Source: Stomorhina lunata
Lineage: Eukaryota; Arthropoda; Insecta; Diptera; Rhiniidae
Reading direction: 5' to 3'
Assembly (NCBI GenBank): GCA_933228675.1
Contig: OW121744.1
Location: forward strand, 59,656,928-59,720,927
DNA: 64,000 nucleotides
Shown: one piece after another, positions 21,911-34,142 of the stretch
Numbering within the stretch: the stretch's first letter is position 1
Layout: every line of letters starts with the position of its first letter
Position numbers and translations under genes: made by a program
Notes under the pieces: model-generated
Told to the model about the DNA's origin: nothing
The model's database searches: none
The model's input: the letters and a program-made list of their open reading frames with translations, nothing else

Positions 21911-23206
21911 AAGAGTGCTCTAAATAAAATCTGTAGTTGGATTTTCTTAAATAAAAATCAAACCTTTTAATATAAAAACTCTACAAAATACGCAAATATA
22001 ATGACATATTATACAAAATCATTTAGCATTAAAATGTTTACTTAGTACTCGGGTTTTGCAAAATTATCGACTTTTTTCGGAAGCCCTCCCATTAAAGATT
22101 TTACAGTTGCTTCTGATACCTTTTTGGAGCATGTGTTCCACCTGCGCTTAAAATCGGACATGTTCTTGGAAATCTTTCCTGTGTTCTTCAATTCCTTTTT
22201 TACCAGAGTCCAATACCTTTCCACAGGCCGAAGTTCTGGACAGTTAGGTAGATTTGCCTCTCGTGGTACAAAAATGACATTATTCTTTGAGTACCACTCA
22301 AGTGCCTTTTTTCCATAATGGCATGATGCCAAATCGGGCCAAAAAAATGTAGTCACTATGTGCTCTCTTAAAAAGGGTAACAACCGTTTTTGTAGGCACT
22401 CCTTTATATAAATTTCTGTGTTTATTGCGCCAGATGCCACAAAAACTTTACTTCTTTTGCCACAACTGCAAATAGCTTGCCACACGGGAAACTTCTTAGG
22501 GAATTTTGTTTGTTTTTTTGTGCGAAACTCTTGCCGAACATTGCCCCGTTAATCAGCAACATAAAAATCTTGACCAATAAGTTGAGAAAAGTCTGCCAGT
22601 ACGTATGTTTCATCATCCATCGCACAACAGATATATTTTTTTATAAAATCAGACTTCAATTTTTTCGCTCGTTTTTTTGCTTCTAAGTTCTTTATAGCAT
22701 TGCGATCTGGAACCTTTTGGACTTTGTATGTCTTCAGTCCAGCATAAGCTTTGACTCTATGTGCAAGATTCGTAGAACATTTCACCGTACGAGCTGCTTT
22801 TCTTAAAGAAGTGTTAGGCGCTCTTCGAAAGAGTCGCTCGACTTCTTTTGCCTTACCAATATCTGTAGGACCTTTTTTCCTCCCTGATCCAGGTTTTCTT
22901 TCAATGCTCAGGTTTCCTTATACCGTCTGATGGCATTAGAAACCGCTCGAGGGTCAACTTTCAAATTTTTAGCTATTTTTTTAAAAGTCCATGACGGATT
23001 TTTTTTAAAAGTTTTAATTATATTTTCACGAACTTTTTTTTCGCAGTCCATTTTGATTGAAATAACTATTGAAAATTAATAATTTCTAAAATAATAGTAT
23101 CTGACATATCTATAGAAACTAAATTGATCAAAAAATAAATTATTTCTTGCACTATAGATAAATTTTGTCTAAAATAGTAAATGCATATTTTTTTTAGAAC
23201 ACTCTT
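21911..23206 (-). mobile_element. DD37E element, copy B, near full length
   Basis: 1,296 bp with ends AAGAGTGCTCTAAATAAAAT and, reversed, AAGAGTGTTCTAAAAAAAAT, flanked by TA on both sides (21909-21910, 23207-23208). The flanking DINE-like sequence rejoins across it (GTCATAACTACA / TTACAATT). Both inverted repeats are intact, unlike copy A. Confidence 0.9.
22042..23051 (-). pseudogene. DD37E transposase with two disabling changes (copy B)
   Basis: About 335-codon frame starting ATG at 23051. N-terminal helix-turn-helix domain, basic linker, then the catalytic triad: MDDETY, WPDLASCH and RPVERYW, with 37 residues between second Asp and Glu by direct count. Breaks: one T missing near 22912 (compare 16977-16981 in copy A) shifts the frame in the linker, and TAA at 22551-22549 interrupts the catalytic domain. 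Copy A is intact at both places, so the two copies decayed independently. Confidence 0.88.
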
Positions 23207-23996
23207 TATTACAATTAAATTTAATTTATCAGCATTATTGTGATTCCCGGGATGGGAACTAAATGTGAACCGATTTCGCCCATTTTCAGTACACAACTTT
23301 TTTAACATATCAAAAATTTTGTCTCTTTAGCTCTTTTAGTCAAATGGTGACCGATTGTGACAAAATTTTGCACACGGACATAAAACTTCCTAGTGCTAAA
23401 TTTAGTGGACATATGTAGCTATAACATGGGCATTTAAGTGTATTTATGGTGGAATTTAGACTGTTTCCGTAAGTGTTTTGTATGGGAGCTAAGGTTTAAT
23501 TTGAACCGATTTTGATGTAATTGTATATGATACCTAATTCTTACTTAACTTCTACATATATATCAAAATTTAACATCATAGCTCTTACAATTTGTCATTT
23601 ATTACCAAATAAGTTTAGGCGTTATTGTGGTTTCAACAGACAAACTTAGAATTTTATAAGGATTCAGAAGAAGGAAATTGCAAGCGAAATGACAATCTCA
23701 ATATACCCCCGGCGTGGTTGTACGAAAGCTGTGATCAAATGTAAACCAGTTTTGTCCAATTTTAATGTCAAACTACCAATAAATGAAGTATATTTTTGCT
23801 AAGTTTTGGTGACCTAGTTCCTTTTGTTTAGGATCTATCGTGCCTGTAACAGACAGACTAACGGTCAATCGTCTTAAAATTTCAGAAGGATTCAAAATAC
23901 ATATATATTCCTTTTGGTTTTTTGAGCTTATATTAAGAAAGTTACAAATGGAATGACAATCTCAGTATACCCCCTTTCTTTTTTATGGAGGGTATA

Positions 23997-24603
23997 GAAA
24001 TAGGTTACGAAAAGTATCTTTGATTTCAAAAGACGGTCTCGAAATATTTGGACACGATTTTAAATTGCCTCTTAAGAATTGGTCCTTAAAACATAGTAAT
24101 ATAAAAAGACGAACTAAATTCTTTAAATGACTGTATTTTTATTACTAATACTTAGCTTTATCGTACAAATAACATTATATTGTAATAAAAAAAAAATTTG
24201 AATTAAATATTAACTTCTTATTTAGACACTATACCCCGTTAATGTACAATCATTTGTCAAAAGTGTCAAATAAAAGCAATTCAATGTAAATGCTTTTAAG
24301 TACAAAATTAATGTATCTCTATATTTTTTATTAACAATATTTTTTTTGAATTCCTTTTTGAATTAACACTCCATTTATAAATTTAACTATGAGTATTTTT
24401 TACTGACAAGAAATCTGTGAAAAACAAGAATACAATGTTTTTTAAAGCATTTACACTAGCACGAAATCAAGAGCGTTCAATTTAACCCTCAGCGACTGAT
24501 GTAATATATGACAAATGTATTGGCGTAGTAGACTAACAGACATGACTTATATTTTTAAAAATTCGTTTTGTAAAACTAATAAAACCATTTTACATATATT
24601 ATT
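23997..24603. other. AT-rich segment, no gene seen
   Basis: No coding, TIR or tandem structure recognised; repeated at 27768-28374 as part of the duplication. Confidence 0.5.
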
Positions 24604-25374
24604 AACAAGTAAGAAAGTGCTATAGTCGGTCATGCCCGACCATACGATACCCTTCACCACTTAGGTCAAAAGTGTTCTTTTTCCTGTATAAAGGCAAATA
24701 TTAGCTAAATTTTGCCATCATACAAACATATTCTCAAAACTTATACATTTAAGCTGTTTCCGTCATTTGAACTTATATGAGAGCTAGGGTCAAATGTGGA
24801 CCGATTATCTCGAAATTTGGCAAATTGATTACAGTTGTTATGTATGCAAAAAATAAACTTCTCATTATCCTCGGATTTACGAGCGTTTTAATGAATTTTC
24901 TCCCATTTAGTGCGTTTTGAGAAAAGAGTTTGTATGGGAGCTATGGTCAAATGTGGACCGATTTCAACGAAATTTGGTACAGTGATTTAAGTTTACATAA
25001 ACAGTATTTGATTTAAATTTCATGAAAAAATATTGATTTTTGTGGCCAATATATGAATTCCGGGAATTGGGACCTATGGGAGGTACCATAAATAATGGAC
25101 CTATTTTGACAAATTTCAATAGCCATAGTCCGATTATCAAAAAAATGATCTGTGCCAAATTTCATCAAATTATCTTTAGAATTGCGATCTGTAGTTTGAT
25201 TACAAGGTTTACATGGGGGTCCAGCCAGCCAGACGGACGGACGGATATCGCTAAATCGACTCAGAAAGTGATTCTAAGCTTATTGGTATACTAAGACATA
25301 GGTCTAAGACCTATGTATGCGTTACATACATGATCACAAATTTATAATACCACCTATAGTGGTGAAGGGTATAA
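24604..25374 (-). mobile_element. DINE-1-like element, subfamily A
   Basis: Left end AACAAGTAAGAAAGTGC, hairpin GTCGG-tcatgc-CCGAC, then sub-terminal repeat ATACCCTTCACCAC. The right end carries its complement GTGGTGAAGGGTAT followed by AA. The body has two TATGGGAGCTATGGTCAAAT-type units and a (GTCY)n tract, GACGGACGGACGG, near 25232. No coding capacity. By DINE-1 convention the hairpin is 3', so it lies on the minus strand. Confidence 0.82.
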
Positions 25375-25387
25375 TTATATATATTGT

Positions 25388-25925
25388 TTTTTAACTCAAA
25401 GCTGAAATTCGTGTGGTGTAATTTTCGACCACTTTTTGACACACATTGGGCGGTATTTCAGCTATAACTTGACGAATGTTGGTTTTTAAGTGCTCAGGAG
25501 TTAAAGGTTTATCTGCAAAAACACGGTCTTTCGCGTAGCCCCACAAAAAAAGTCTAAAGCCATATTCGCTCGAGTTGTGTGACATGTGTCACCATCTTGT
25601 TGAAACCACATATTTTCCAAGTCGTATTCTTCAATAGCAGGCAAAAAAAGTACGTAAGACAGTTCTAATTCCTGGGAACGACGAGGAATCGATACATTCA
25701 GGTCATCGACAACACTTTCACATACAGCAGCGATATTTTCAGAGGAACGAGCGAAACGATGATGAACAGGTCTTACAATGTTTATAACCGCTTGCGTATT
25801 TGGACGATTGTGTAAACCATGATCTCCTCTTAAAGCACGATATGTGGCTGTTACAGAATAACCATTTTTGTAGTATGCATTTTTATGCGTTGTGTGATAC
25901 TTAAGCGATCAATTTTCGTCAATGT
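25388..25925 (-). pseudogene. Mariner-type transposase relic, internally deleted
   Basis: Minus-strand fragments of a transposase of the family seen at 37792 and 46819: an N-terminal linker stretch (SSENIAAVCESVVDD), then ENMWFQQDGDTCHT holding the second catalytic Asp, then the C-terminus (ADKPLTPEHLKTNIRQVIAEI). The segments with the first Asp and the last Asp (CDLTPLD) are deleted. The 64-residue open frame at 25391-25585 is its C-terminus. Confidence 0.8.
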
Positions 25926-25929
25926 CAGA

Positions 25930-27010
25930 CTTTCAACTGAAAAGAAAAAAATTTGTTTAACAACTTAGTTTGACAGATGTCGAATTCCAGTCCTATACTT
26001 TTGAAACCACGAAATGGATAACCCTTTATGTACTTAGATCTTTCGAAATGTGTTTTCTTAGAAAATTAATTAACAAAAGTTAGACATTGTAGGTGTCTGC
26101 TAGGCTACCACGTCAGTTGCAGAGGGTTACTACAATTTGGTAAATTTTTCTAGTTTTTTTTTATTTCTCCAAAGATTCTTGAATAAATTTATTTTATATC
26201 GGTGTAAACGCTCAAAAAGAATAAAATGTTTTTATATAAAATTTATGAAATAAGACAAACATTCGACAATTTTTTTTAAGAACTTTATAGCATTAATTTT
26301 TACAATAAAAATTTGTATATTTTTTTTTTCATAAATCTTCACCTACACTTGTTAGACAGTCAATCCTCCTAGTTTGCATTAGAGCTAAAAAAAAAGATGG
26401 ATGGGTATTTTTTTTTATTTGTAAATGTTGCCTATTGTCAGCTGTTGGAATTGGCCAATCCCCAGATAAATTCCATTTTGATTCGGAATCTTAACAATTG
26501 CAATTGATGATTATTTCAAATGTTTGTTGCTATTTGTCTATAATTAATTGTAATGCTTCTCTCCACCAATCACAGTTAACAATTTAAGTTTTGAAGTTTT
26601 TTTTATTGTTAAATTTTATTTTAGTTTTTTTCACAAAAGAACCTTTTTGAAAAGTTGTAATACAATCAATAAAATAAATTTAAAATCAAGCGAATGTGAA
26701 TTTGGTGATTGAGAAATGCTGCAAGTATTGAGTGAGTGCAACACGAATGTCTACAGGTTGAAATGTTAATGCTATTGCAAGTGCTTGGAAATTGATAAGA
26801 ATGTCAAAATTTGTTTGCTTTAAGATTTATTTAAGATTAAGTGTCAATCAATTAATGTCAGCTGACTGAAAATGTATTTTGACATGTCCTTTTATATATC
26901 ACGACATACTGGTCATTCGTAAACATATACGGTTGATTCTGATTTTAGAGGCAAGTTCGAATTGAGATTTAAATAAGTCTTAAATACTTCAGAGAATAAC
27001 TAGTTTAAAA
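25930..27010. other. Unassigned AT-rich DNA
   Basis: No gene or transposon end recognised. It holds only short stop-rich frames and homopolymers. It is repeated at 29701-30781. Confidence 0.5.
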
Positions 27011-27711
27011 TAATACGCTCCGACTGAAATCCAATCTGAAAATGATAAGGATGAATTTTATGATGTACTTAGCAGTTGGATGAACGCCAACGTACATAAC
27101 TGTGATATTACCATGATACTTGGCGACTTTAACGCCAAGATAGGTTCAATTAATACCGGTTTGGAACGTTATATTGGTAAACACGTTGTCGGAGTAAGAA
27201 ACGATAATGGAGAAAGGCTGATCGAGCTATGTTGCGAAAAGAATCTTGTTGTGGGTGGCACTATTTTCCCTCATAAAGAACAGCATAAAATAACCTGGAT
27301 TTCGCCGAAATGGCATCACAAAGAATCAAATCGATCATATTTTAATAAATTCTAAGTGGCGATCATCTTTACTTGATGTACGCTCAAGACGCGGAGCTGA
27401 TATAAATAGCGACCATCATTTAGTGATGTGTAAAATTCGACTAAAGGTTGCTGCTCTGAGGTCTGATACGGCGAAAGCAGATCGGAAAATAGATGTAGGG
27501 AAACTGGAATCCGAAAGTCATCGGAATGCCTTTATTACTTCCATAAGGAATCGGCTTCCAGATGTAATAAACAGCAACGGTGCCAGTATTAATGAAATCT
27601 CCAGGTGTGTCACACAAACATACAATGAAGTTGGTCAACAAATCCTAGGATTTAAAGATCACAAAAGAAAGATTTGGATAACACAGGCAACATAGGACTT
27701 GGTAGAACAAC
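27011..27711 (+). pseudogene. LINE endonuclease fragment (left duplicate)
   Basis: Same as 30782-31482: part of an AP-type endonuclease (YAPTE, GDFNAKIG, DHH motif in another frame), cut off at the duplication junction. It lacks reverse transcriptase because the duplication ends here. Confidence 0.88.
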
Positions 27712-28374
27712 GTTACAAATGGAATGACAATCTCAGTATACCCCCTTTCTTTTTTATGGAGGGTATAGAAATAGGTTACGAAAAGTATCTTTGATTTCAA
27801 AAGACGGTCTCGAAATATTTGGACACGATTTTAAATTGCCTCTTAAGAATTGGTCCTTAAAACATAGTAATATAAAAAGACGAACTAAATTCTTTAAATG
27901 ACTGTATTTTTATTACTAATACTTAGCTTTATCGTACAAATAACATTATATTGTAATAAAAAAAAAATTTGAATTAAATATTAACTTCTTATTTAGACAC
28001 TATACCCCGTTAATGTACAATCATTTGTCAAAAGTGTCAAATAAAAGCAATTCAATGTAAATGCTTTTAAGTACAAAATTAATGTATCTCTATATTTTTT
28101 ATTAACAATATTTTTTTTGAATTCCTTTTTGAATTAACACTCCATTTATAAATTTAACTATGAGTATTTTTTACTGACAAGAAATCTGTGAAAAACAAGA
28201 ATACAATGTTTTTTAAAGCATTTACACTAGCACGAAATCAAGAGCGTTCAATTTAACCCTCAGCGACTGATGTAATATATGACAAATGTATTGGCGTAGT
28301 AGACTAACAGACATGACTTATATTTTTAAAAATTCGTTTTGTAAAACTAATAAAACCATTTTACATATATTATT

Positions 28375-29145
28375 AACAAGTAAGAAAGTGCTATAGTCGG
28401 TCATGCCCGACCATACGATACCCTTCACCACTTAGGTCAAAAGTGTTCTTTTTCCTGTATAAAGGCAAATATTAGCTAAATTTTGCCATCATACAAACAT
28501 ATTCTCAAAACTTATACATTTAAGCTGTTTCCGTCATTTGAACTTATATGAGAGCTAGGGTCAAATGTGGACCGATTATCTCGAAATTTGGCAAATTGAT
28601 TACAGTTGTTATGTATGCAAAAAATAAACTTCTCATTATCCTCGGATTTACGAGCGTTTTAATGAATTTTCTCCCATTTAGTGCGTTTTGAGAAAAGAGT
28701 TTGTATGGGAGCTATGGTCAAATGTGGACCGATTTCAACGAAATTTGGTACAGTGATTTAAGTTTACATAAACAGTATTTGATTTAAATTTCATGAAAAA
28801 ATATTGATTTTTGTGGCCAATATATGAATTCCGGGAATTGGGACCTATGGGAGGTACCATAAATAATGGACCTATTTTGACAAATTTCAATAGCCATAGT
28901 CCGATTATCAAAAAAATGATCTGTGCCAAATTTCATCAAATTATCTTTAGAATTGCGATCTGTAGTTTGATTACAAGGTTTACATGGGGGTCCAGCCAGC
29001 CAGACGGACGGACGGATATCGCTAAATCGACTCAGAAAGTGATTCTAAGCTTATTGGTATACTAAGACATAGGTCTAAGACCTATGTATGCGTTACATAC
29101 ATGATCACAAATTTATAATACCACCTATAGTGGTGAAGGGTATAA
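28375..29145 (-). mobile_element. DINE-1-like element, subfamily A (right duplicate)
   Basis: Second copy of 24604-25374 within the 3,771-bp tandem duplication; same hairpin, sub-terminal repeats and (GTCY)n tract. Confidence 0.82.
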
Positions 29146-29158
29146 TTATATATATTGT

Positions 29159-29696
29159 TTTTTAACTCAAAGCTGAAATTCGTGTGGTGTAATTTTCGAC
29201 CACTTTTTGACACACATTGGGCGGTATTTCAGCTATAACTTGACGAATGTTGGTTTTTAAGTGCTCAGGAGTTAAAGGTTTATCTGCAAAAACACGGTCT
29301 TTCGCGTAGCCCCACAAAAAAAGTCTAAAGCCATATTCGCTCGAGTTGTGTGACATGTGTCACCATCTTGTTGAAACCACATATTTTCCAAGTCGTATTC
29401 TTCAATAGCAGGCAAAAAAAGTACGTAAGACAGTTCTAATTCCTGGGAACGACGAGGAATCGATACATTCAGGTCATCGACAACACTTTCACATACAGCA
29501 GCGATATTTTCAGAGGAACGAGCGAAACGATGATGAACAGGTCTTACAATGTTTATAACCGCTTGCGTATTTGGACGATTGTGTAAACCATGATCTCCTC
29601 TTAAAGCACGATATGTGGCTGTTACAGAATAACCATTTTTGTAGTATGCATTTTTATGCGTTGTGTGATACTTAAGCGATCAATTTTCGTCAATGT
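29159..29696 (-). pseudogene. Mariner-type transposase relic (right duplicate)
   Basis: Second copy of 25388-25925 produced by the tandem duplication. Confidence 0.78.
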
Positions 29697-30781
29697 CAGA
29701 CTTTCAACTGAAAAGAAAAAAATTTGTTTAACAACTTAGTTTGACAGATGTCGAATTCCAGTCCTATACTTTTGAAACCACGAAATGGATAACCCTTTAT
29801 GTACTTAGATCTTTCGAAATGTGTTTTCTTAGAAAATTAATTAACAAAAGTTAGACATTGTAGGTGTCTGCTAGGCTACCACGTCAGTTGCAGAGGGTTA
29901 CTACAATTTGGTAAATTTTTCTAGTTTTTTTTTATTTCTCCAAAGATTCTTGAATAAATTTATTTTATATCGGTGTAAACGCTCAAAAAGAATAAAATGT
30001 TTTTATATAAAATTTATGAAATAAGACAAACATTCGACAATTTTTTTTAAGAACTTTATAGCATTAATTTTTACAATAAAAATTTGTATATTTTTTTTTT
30101 CATAAATCTTCACCTACACTTGTTAGACAGTCAATCCTCCTAGTTTGCATTAGAGCTAAAAAAAAAGATGGATGGGTATTTTTTTTTATTTGTAAATGTT
30201 GCCTATTGTCAGCTGTTGGAATTGGCCAATCCCCAGATAAATTCCATTTTGATTCGGAATCTTAACAATTGCAATTGATGATTATTTCAAATGTTTGTTG
30301 CTATTTGTCTATAATTAATTGTAATGCTTCTCTCCACCAATCACAGTTAACAATTTAAGTTTTGAAGTTTTTTTTATTGTTAAATTTTATTTTAGTTTTT
30401 TTCACAAAAGAACCTTTTTGAAAAGTTGTAATACAATCAATAAAATAAATTTAAAATCAAGCGAATGTGAATTTGGTGATTGAGAAATGCTGCAAGTATT
30501 GAGTGAGTGCAACACGAATGTCTACAGGTTGAAATGTTAATGCTATTGCAAGTGCTTGGAAATTGATAAGAATGTCAAAATTTGTTTGCTTTAAGATTTA
30601 TTTAAGATTAAGTGTCAATCAATTAATGTCAGCTGACTGAAAATGTATTTTGACATGTCCTTTTATATATCACGACATACTGGTCATTCGTAAACATATA
30701 CGGTTGATTCTGATTTTAGAGGCAAGTTCGAATTGAGATTTAAATAAGTCTTAAATACTTCAGAGAATAACTAGTTTAAAA

Positions 30782-33360
30782 TAATACGCTCCGACTGAAA
30801 TCCAATCTGAAAATGATAAGGATGAATTTTATGATGTACTTAGCAGTTGGATGAACGCCAACGTACATAACTGTGATATTACCATGATACTTGGCGACTT
30901 TAACGCCAAGATAGGTTCAATTAATACCGGTTTGGAACGTTATATTGGTAAACACGTTGTCGGAGTAAGAAACGATAATGGAGAAAGGCTGATCGAGCTA
31001 TGTTGCGAAAAGAATCTTGTTGTGGGTGGCACTATTTTCCCTCATAAAGAACAGCATAAAATAACCTGGATTTCGCCGAAATGGCATCACAAAGAATCAA
31101 ATCGATCATATTTTAATAAATTCTAAGTGGCGATCATCTTTACTTGATGTACGCTCAAGACGCGGAGCTGATATAAATAGCGACCATCATTTAGTGATGT
31201 GTAAAATTCGACTAAAGGTTGCTGCTCTGAGGTCTGATACGGCGAAAGCAGATCGGAAAATAGATGTAGGGAAACTGGAATCCGAAAGTCATCGGAATGC
31301 CTTTATTACTTCCATAAGGAATCGGCTTCCAGATGTAATAAACAGCAACGGTGCCAGTATTAATGAAATCTCCAGGTGTGTCACACAAACATACAATGAA
31401 GTTGGTCAACAAATCCTAGGATTTAAAGATCACAAAAGAAAGATTTGGATAACACAGGCAACATAGGACTTGGTAGAACAACGCAGATCACTTAAAAATA
31501 CAATGCTAAATGAAAACGGAGATGATGGAGCCCTCAAAGCAACATATCGTGATCTATCCAAAAAAATAAAGAAGTCTGCAAGAAGGGACAAGAGAATGTG
31601 GATAGACGAGCAAGCGAGCCAAGCTGAATCAGCTGCAAGCAAAGGCGATATGACCTTGTATAACATATCAAGGGTTTTGTGTGGCAAACCTACTTACAGT
31701 AACAGTCCTATCTTGAGTAGTAGTGGCACACTCCTTTCAGCTGCGGATGAGCAACTAATACGCTGGATGGAGCACTTCAAGTCAACACTTAACAACCCTA
31801 TTGGATTAACACCACTGGCTGAAGTGCATAATGAAACCAACCATGATAGTATATTCAGAGGAATTTCCGACAGTCCGCCAACAATACAAGAAGTGAAGAA
31901 CGCTATTAAAATCCTTAAACGCAACAAGGCCCCGGGCAATGACAATATTTCAGCGGAGATGCTTATATGTGATGTTGAAGGATCGTCGAGATGGTGGCAC
32001 CCATTTGTGCGCAAAATATGGGAAGAAGAAGCTCTGCCAACCTCTTGGAATGAAGGTATACTAGTCAAAATACCAAAAAAGGGTGACCCTTCTCCCAATA
32101 CCTAGCAAAATACTAAGTCGTGTAATTTTGAACAGAATATCCGACGGAGTTTCCTCTACACTCCGCGAAAATCAGTTTGGGTTTAGAGAAAACCGTTCTT
32201 GGGTTGATCTAATCAACACAGTAAGAATAGTATTAGAGCAATGTAATGAATTCCGCACTCCTATTTACCTAGCATTTATCGACTTCGACAGTGTCAATAG
32301 AAGCTATCTATGGAGAATTTTAGAAAATCGTAACATGCCGACGAAAATTCTCAACTTAATCCGGGCAATGTACGTTGATTTTAAAAGTCGAGTCCTACAC
32401 AAGGGTAAACTATCAGATCCGTTCGATGTTACTACTGGAGTAAGACAAGGATGCATATTATCACCTATACTTTTTATCCTCGTCATGGACAACATAATGC
32501 GTACGGCTCTAAATGGTAGACACGGTATCCAATGGACACCCTTTAAACAACTTGAGGACTTGGAATATGCCGATGACGTATGTCTTCTAAGACAAAGCTC
32601 TGGCCACCTTTAAGAGAATACTAACGCTATTACAGCTGAATCTCGTATAGCTGGTCTTGAAATTAATATTTCCAAGACAAAGATTATGCCTGGAGGCTAT
32701 GGCGCAAACCCATTGACACACATCAATGTGAATAACGAGGTTATTGGGCGTGTAGATACCTTCAATTACCTGGGAAGTTTAGTAACTACAAAAGGTGGTG
32801 CAGACGAGGATATTAAATCGCGTATTAATAAGGCAAAATCTGCATTCGGCATTCTTCGAGCAATTTGGAAATCTAGGCAAATATCAACAACAACTAAGTT
32901 ACGAATATATAACTCGAATGTCAAGTCCATCCTGTATTACGGCTGCGAAACATGGAAACGCACAAATGCCATCGATAAACGACTGCAAACCTTTACAAAC
33001 AATTGCTTAAGACAAATTCTTAATATATGGTGGCCAAATCGCATAAGAAATGAAGATCTACTTAATGTAACAAACCAAATCCCTGCTTCCACAGAGGTAT
33101 GTCAACGAAAATGGCGATGGATAGGTCACACACTTCGAAGGCCAAATACCAACATTGCTCGACAAGCGCTTCGTTGGAATCCACAAGGAAGCGGCCGTCG
33201 TGTTGGTGCATCTGCTAGAACGTGGAGAAGATCAATTGATGCGGAGTTACAAGCAGCAAACTATTCATGGAATGATGTATGCCTAACATCTCGCAATAGA
33301 GTCCGATTTAAAAGGATGGTTGAGGCCCTATGCTCCACTGGGAGTCAAGGATAACAGAAG
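30782..33360 (+). pseudogene. 5'-truncated non-LTR retrotransposon (LINE) ORF2
   Basis: Fragments of an endonuclease-reverse transcriptase. It starts inside the endonuclease (YAPTEI, GDFNAKIG) and then runs SDHHLVMCKIRL. The reverse transcriptase follows, with KAPGNDNISAEML, AFIDFDSV, GVRQGCILSPILF and the catalytic YADDV (about 32566-32580). The C-terminal part has NYLGSLVTTKGG and the typical WRWIGHTLRRPN...ALRWNPQG tail, ending TAA at 33352-33354. Breaks: a frameshift near 31127-31190, TAG at 31464, a small deletion with frame change near 32087 that removes residues normally before TLLPI, and TAA at 32611. It is a dead 5'-truncated copy. The clade (RTE-like or Jockey-like) is unresolved. 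Confidence 0.9.
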
Positions 33361-33538
33361 AATAAGAAGAATATTTTTACAATTAAACGAATTATTGAAC
33401 ATTTTTAAAACATTTCGTCATTCCCCTGTGTAATTTATAGTCTTTTTAATGGGTAATCTTGTGCGTGGAAATTTTTCTTAAACAATATAAAAACATATCT
33501 TTAATAAATTGACGTAAATCGAAAAAAAATCAATTTAC

Positions 33539-33894
33539 AACAAGTAAGAAAGTGTTATAGTCGGTCAAGTCCGTTCTTTTTCCTGTTCTTTTTCCTTTTC
33601 TCATCATATAAATAATTTACCGATTTTGACCAATTTCAATAGCCATGGTCCCACTATCAAAAAAATGATTTCATCAAATTATCTTTAGAATCGCGACCTG
33701 TACTTTGATTACATAGGTTACATGGGGGTCCAGCCAGTCAACTAGACGGACGGACGATCGCTAAATCGACTCAGATAGTGATTCTAAGCCTGCTGATATA
33801 CTAAAAGATGGGTCTAAGACAAATATTTCTATGCGTTACATACATCAGCACAAACTTATTATACCCTTTTTACCTATGGTGGTGAAGGGTATAA
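33539..33894 (-). mobile_element. DINE-1-like element A, internally deleted
   Basis: Starts AACAAGTAAGAAAGTG with half a hairpin (GTCGGTCAAG) and ends GGTGGTGAAGGGTATAA. The part between is cut to the (GTCY)n region. About half the length of the 24604 copy. Confidence 0.78.
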
Positions 33895-34142
33895 AAATCA
33901 CACCCAAAATTATAAAATGTATAAAAGTTTGAATAACAAGACAGTGGAATGACTTTAGAACGCTTATTTTAAAAGAGATATACGATAACACATGTTTGGT
34001 ACGTTTTCGACTAATCGGTAAAAAAGTTAAAAATGGGGTAAAATGAAAAAGTAAGTTCTTTGTTTTTTAAATTTATTTACACATCCTTTTAACCAATAAA
34101 GCCAGAAATATAATTTGTTGAGAGGCCGATTGTCATTAAAAA
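33895..34142. other. Fragment of Helitron-like body
   Basis: Contains ACACATGTTTGGTACGTTTTC and GGGGTAAAATG, landmarks of the Helitron-like body at 1860-2240. Similar fragments recur at 35240-35694 and 40320-40671, as if one old copy had been invaded by DINE-like elements. Confidence 0.5.

Larger units (their letters stand above)
17318..23996 (-). mobile_element. Head-to-tail array of DINE-1/Helentron-like units
   Basis: It starts AACAAGTAAGAGTG with the hairpin ATTCGGC-tgt-GCCGAAT (17336-17352) and the sub-terminal repeat ATACCCACCATCAA. Unit junctions of the form GATGGTGGGTATAAAAAGGG or similar recur at about 19555-19570, 20693-20710 and 21640-21655, and the last ends about 23996. Each junction is followed by GATGTTATATNTATAAGAAC and CCAAATGTTGA. 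The body is made of diverged repeats with TATGGGAGCTATGGTCAAAT and (GTCY)n tracts (20037-20053, 20560-20577, 21570-21593). The orientation is minus, because in DINE-1 elements the stem-loop marks the 3' end. Nested: a hAT element (17702) and a DD37E element (21911). Confidence 0.75.
23941..31482 (+). repeat. Tandem duplication, 2 x 3,771 bp
   Basis: 23941-27711 is repeated as 27712-31482 at a constant offset of 3,771 bp. Every stretch I compared is the same, including homopolymers, and all translated frames match. The junction shows one shared base (g). The left breakpoint lies in a DINE-like unit (GTTACAAATGGAATGACAAT) and the right one inside a LINE frame. The repeated unit holds the end of the DINE array, unassigned DNA, a DINE-1-like element, a mariner relic and the start of the LINE fragment. 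Either a very recent duplication or an assembly artefact. Confidence 0.97.
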
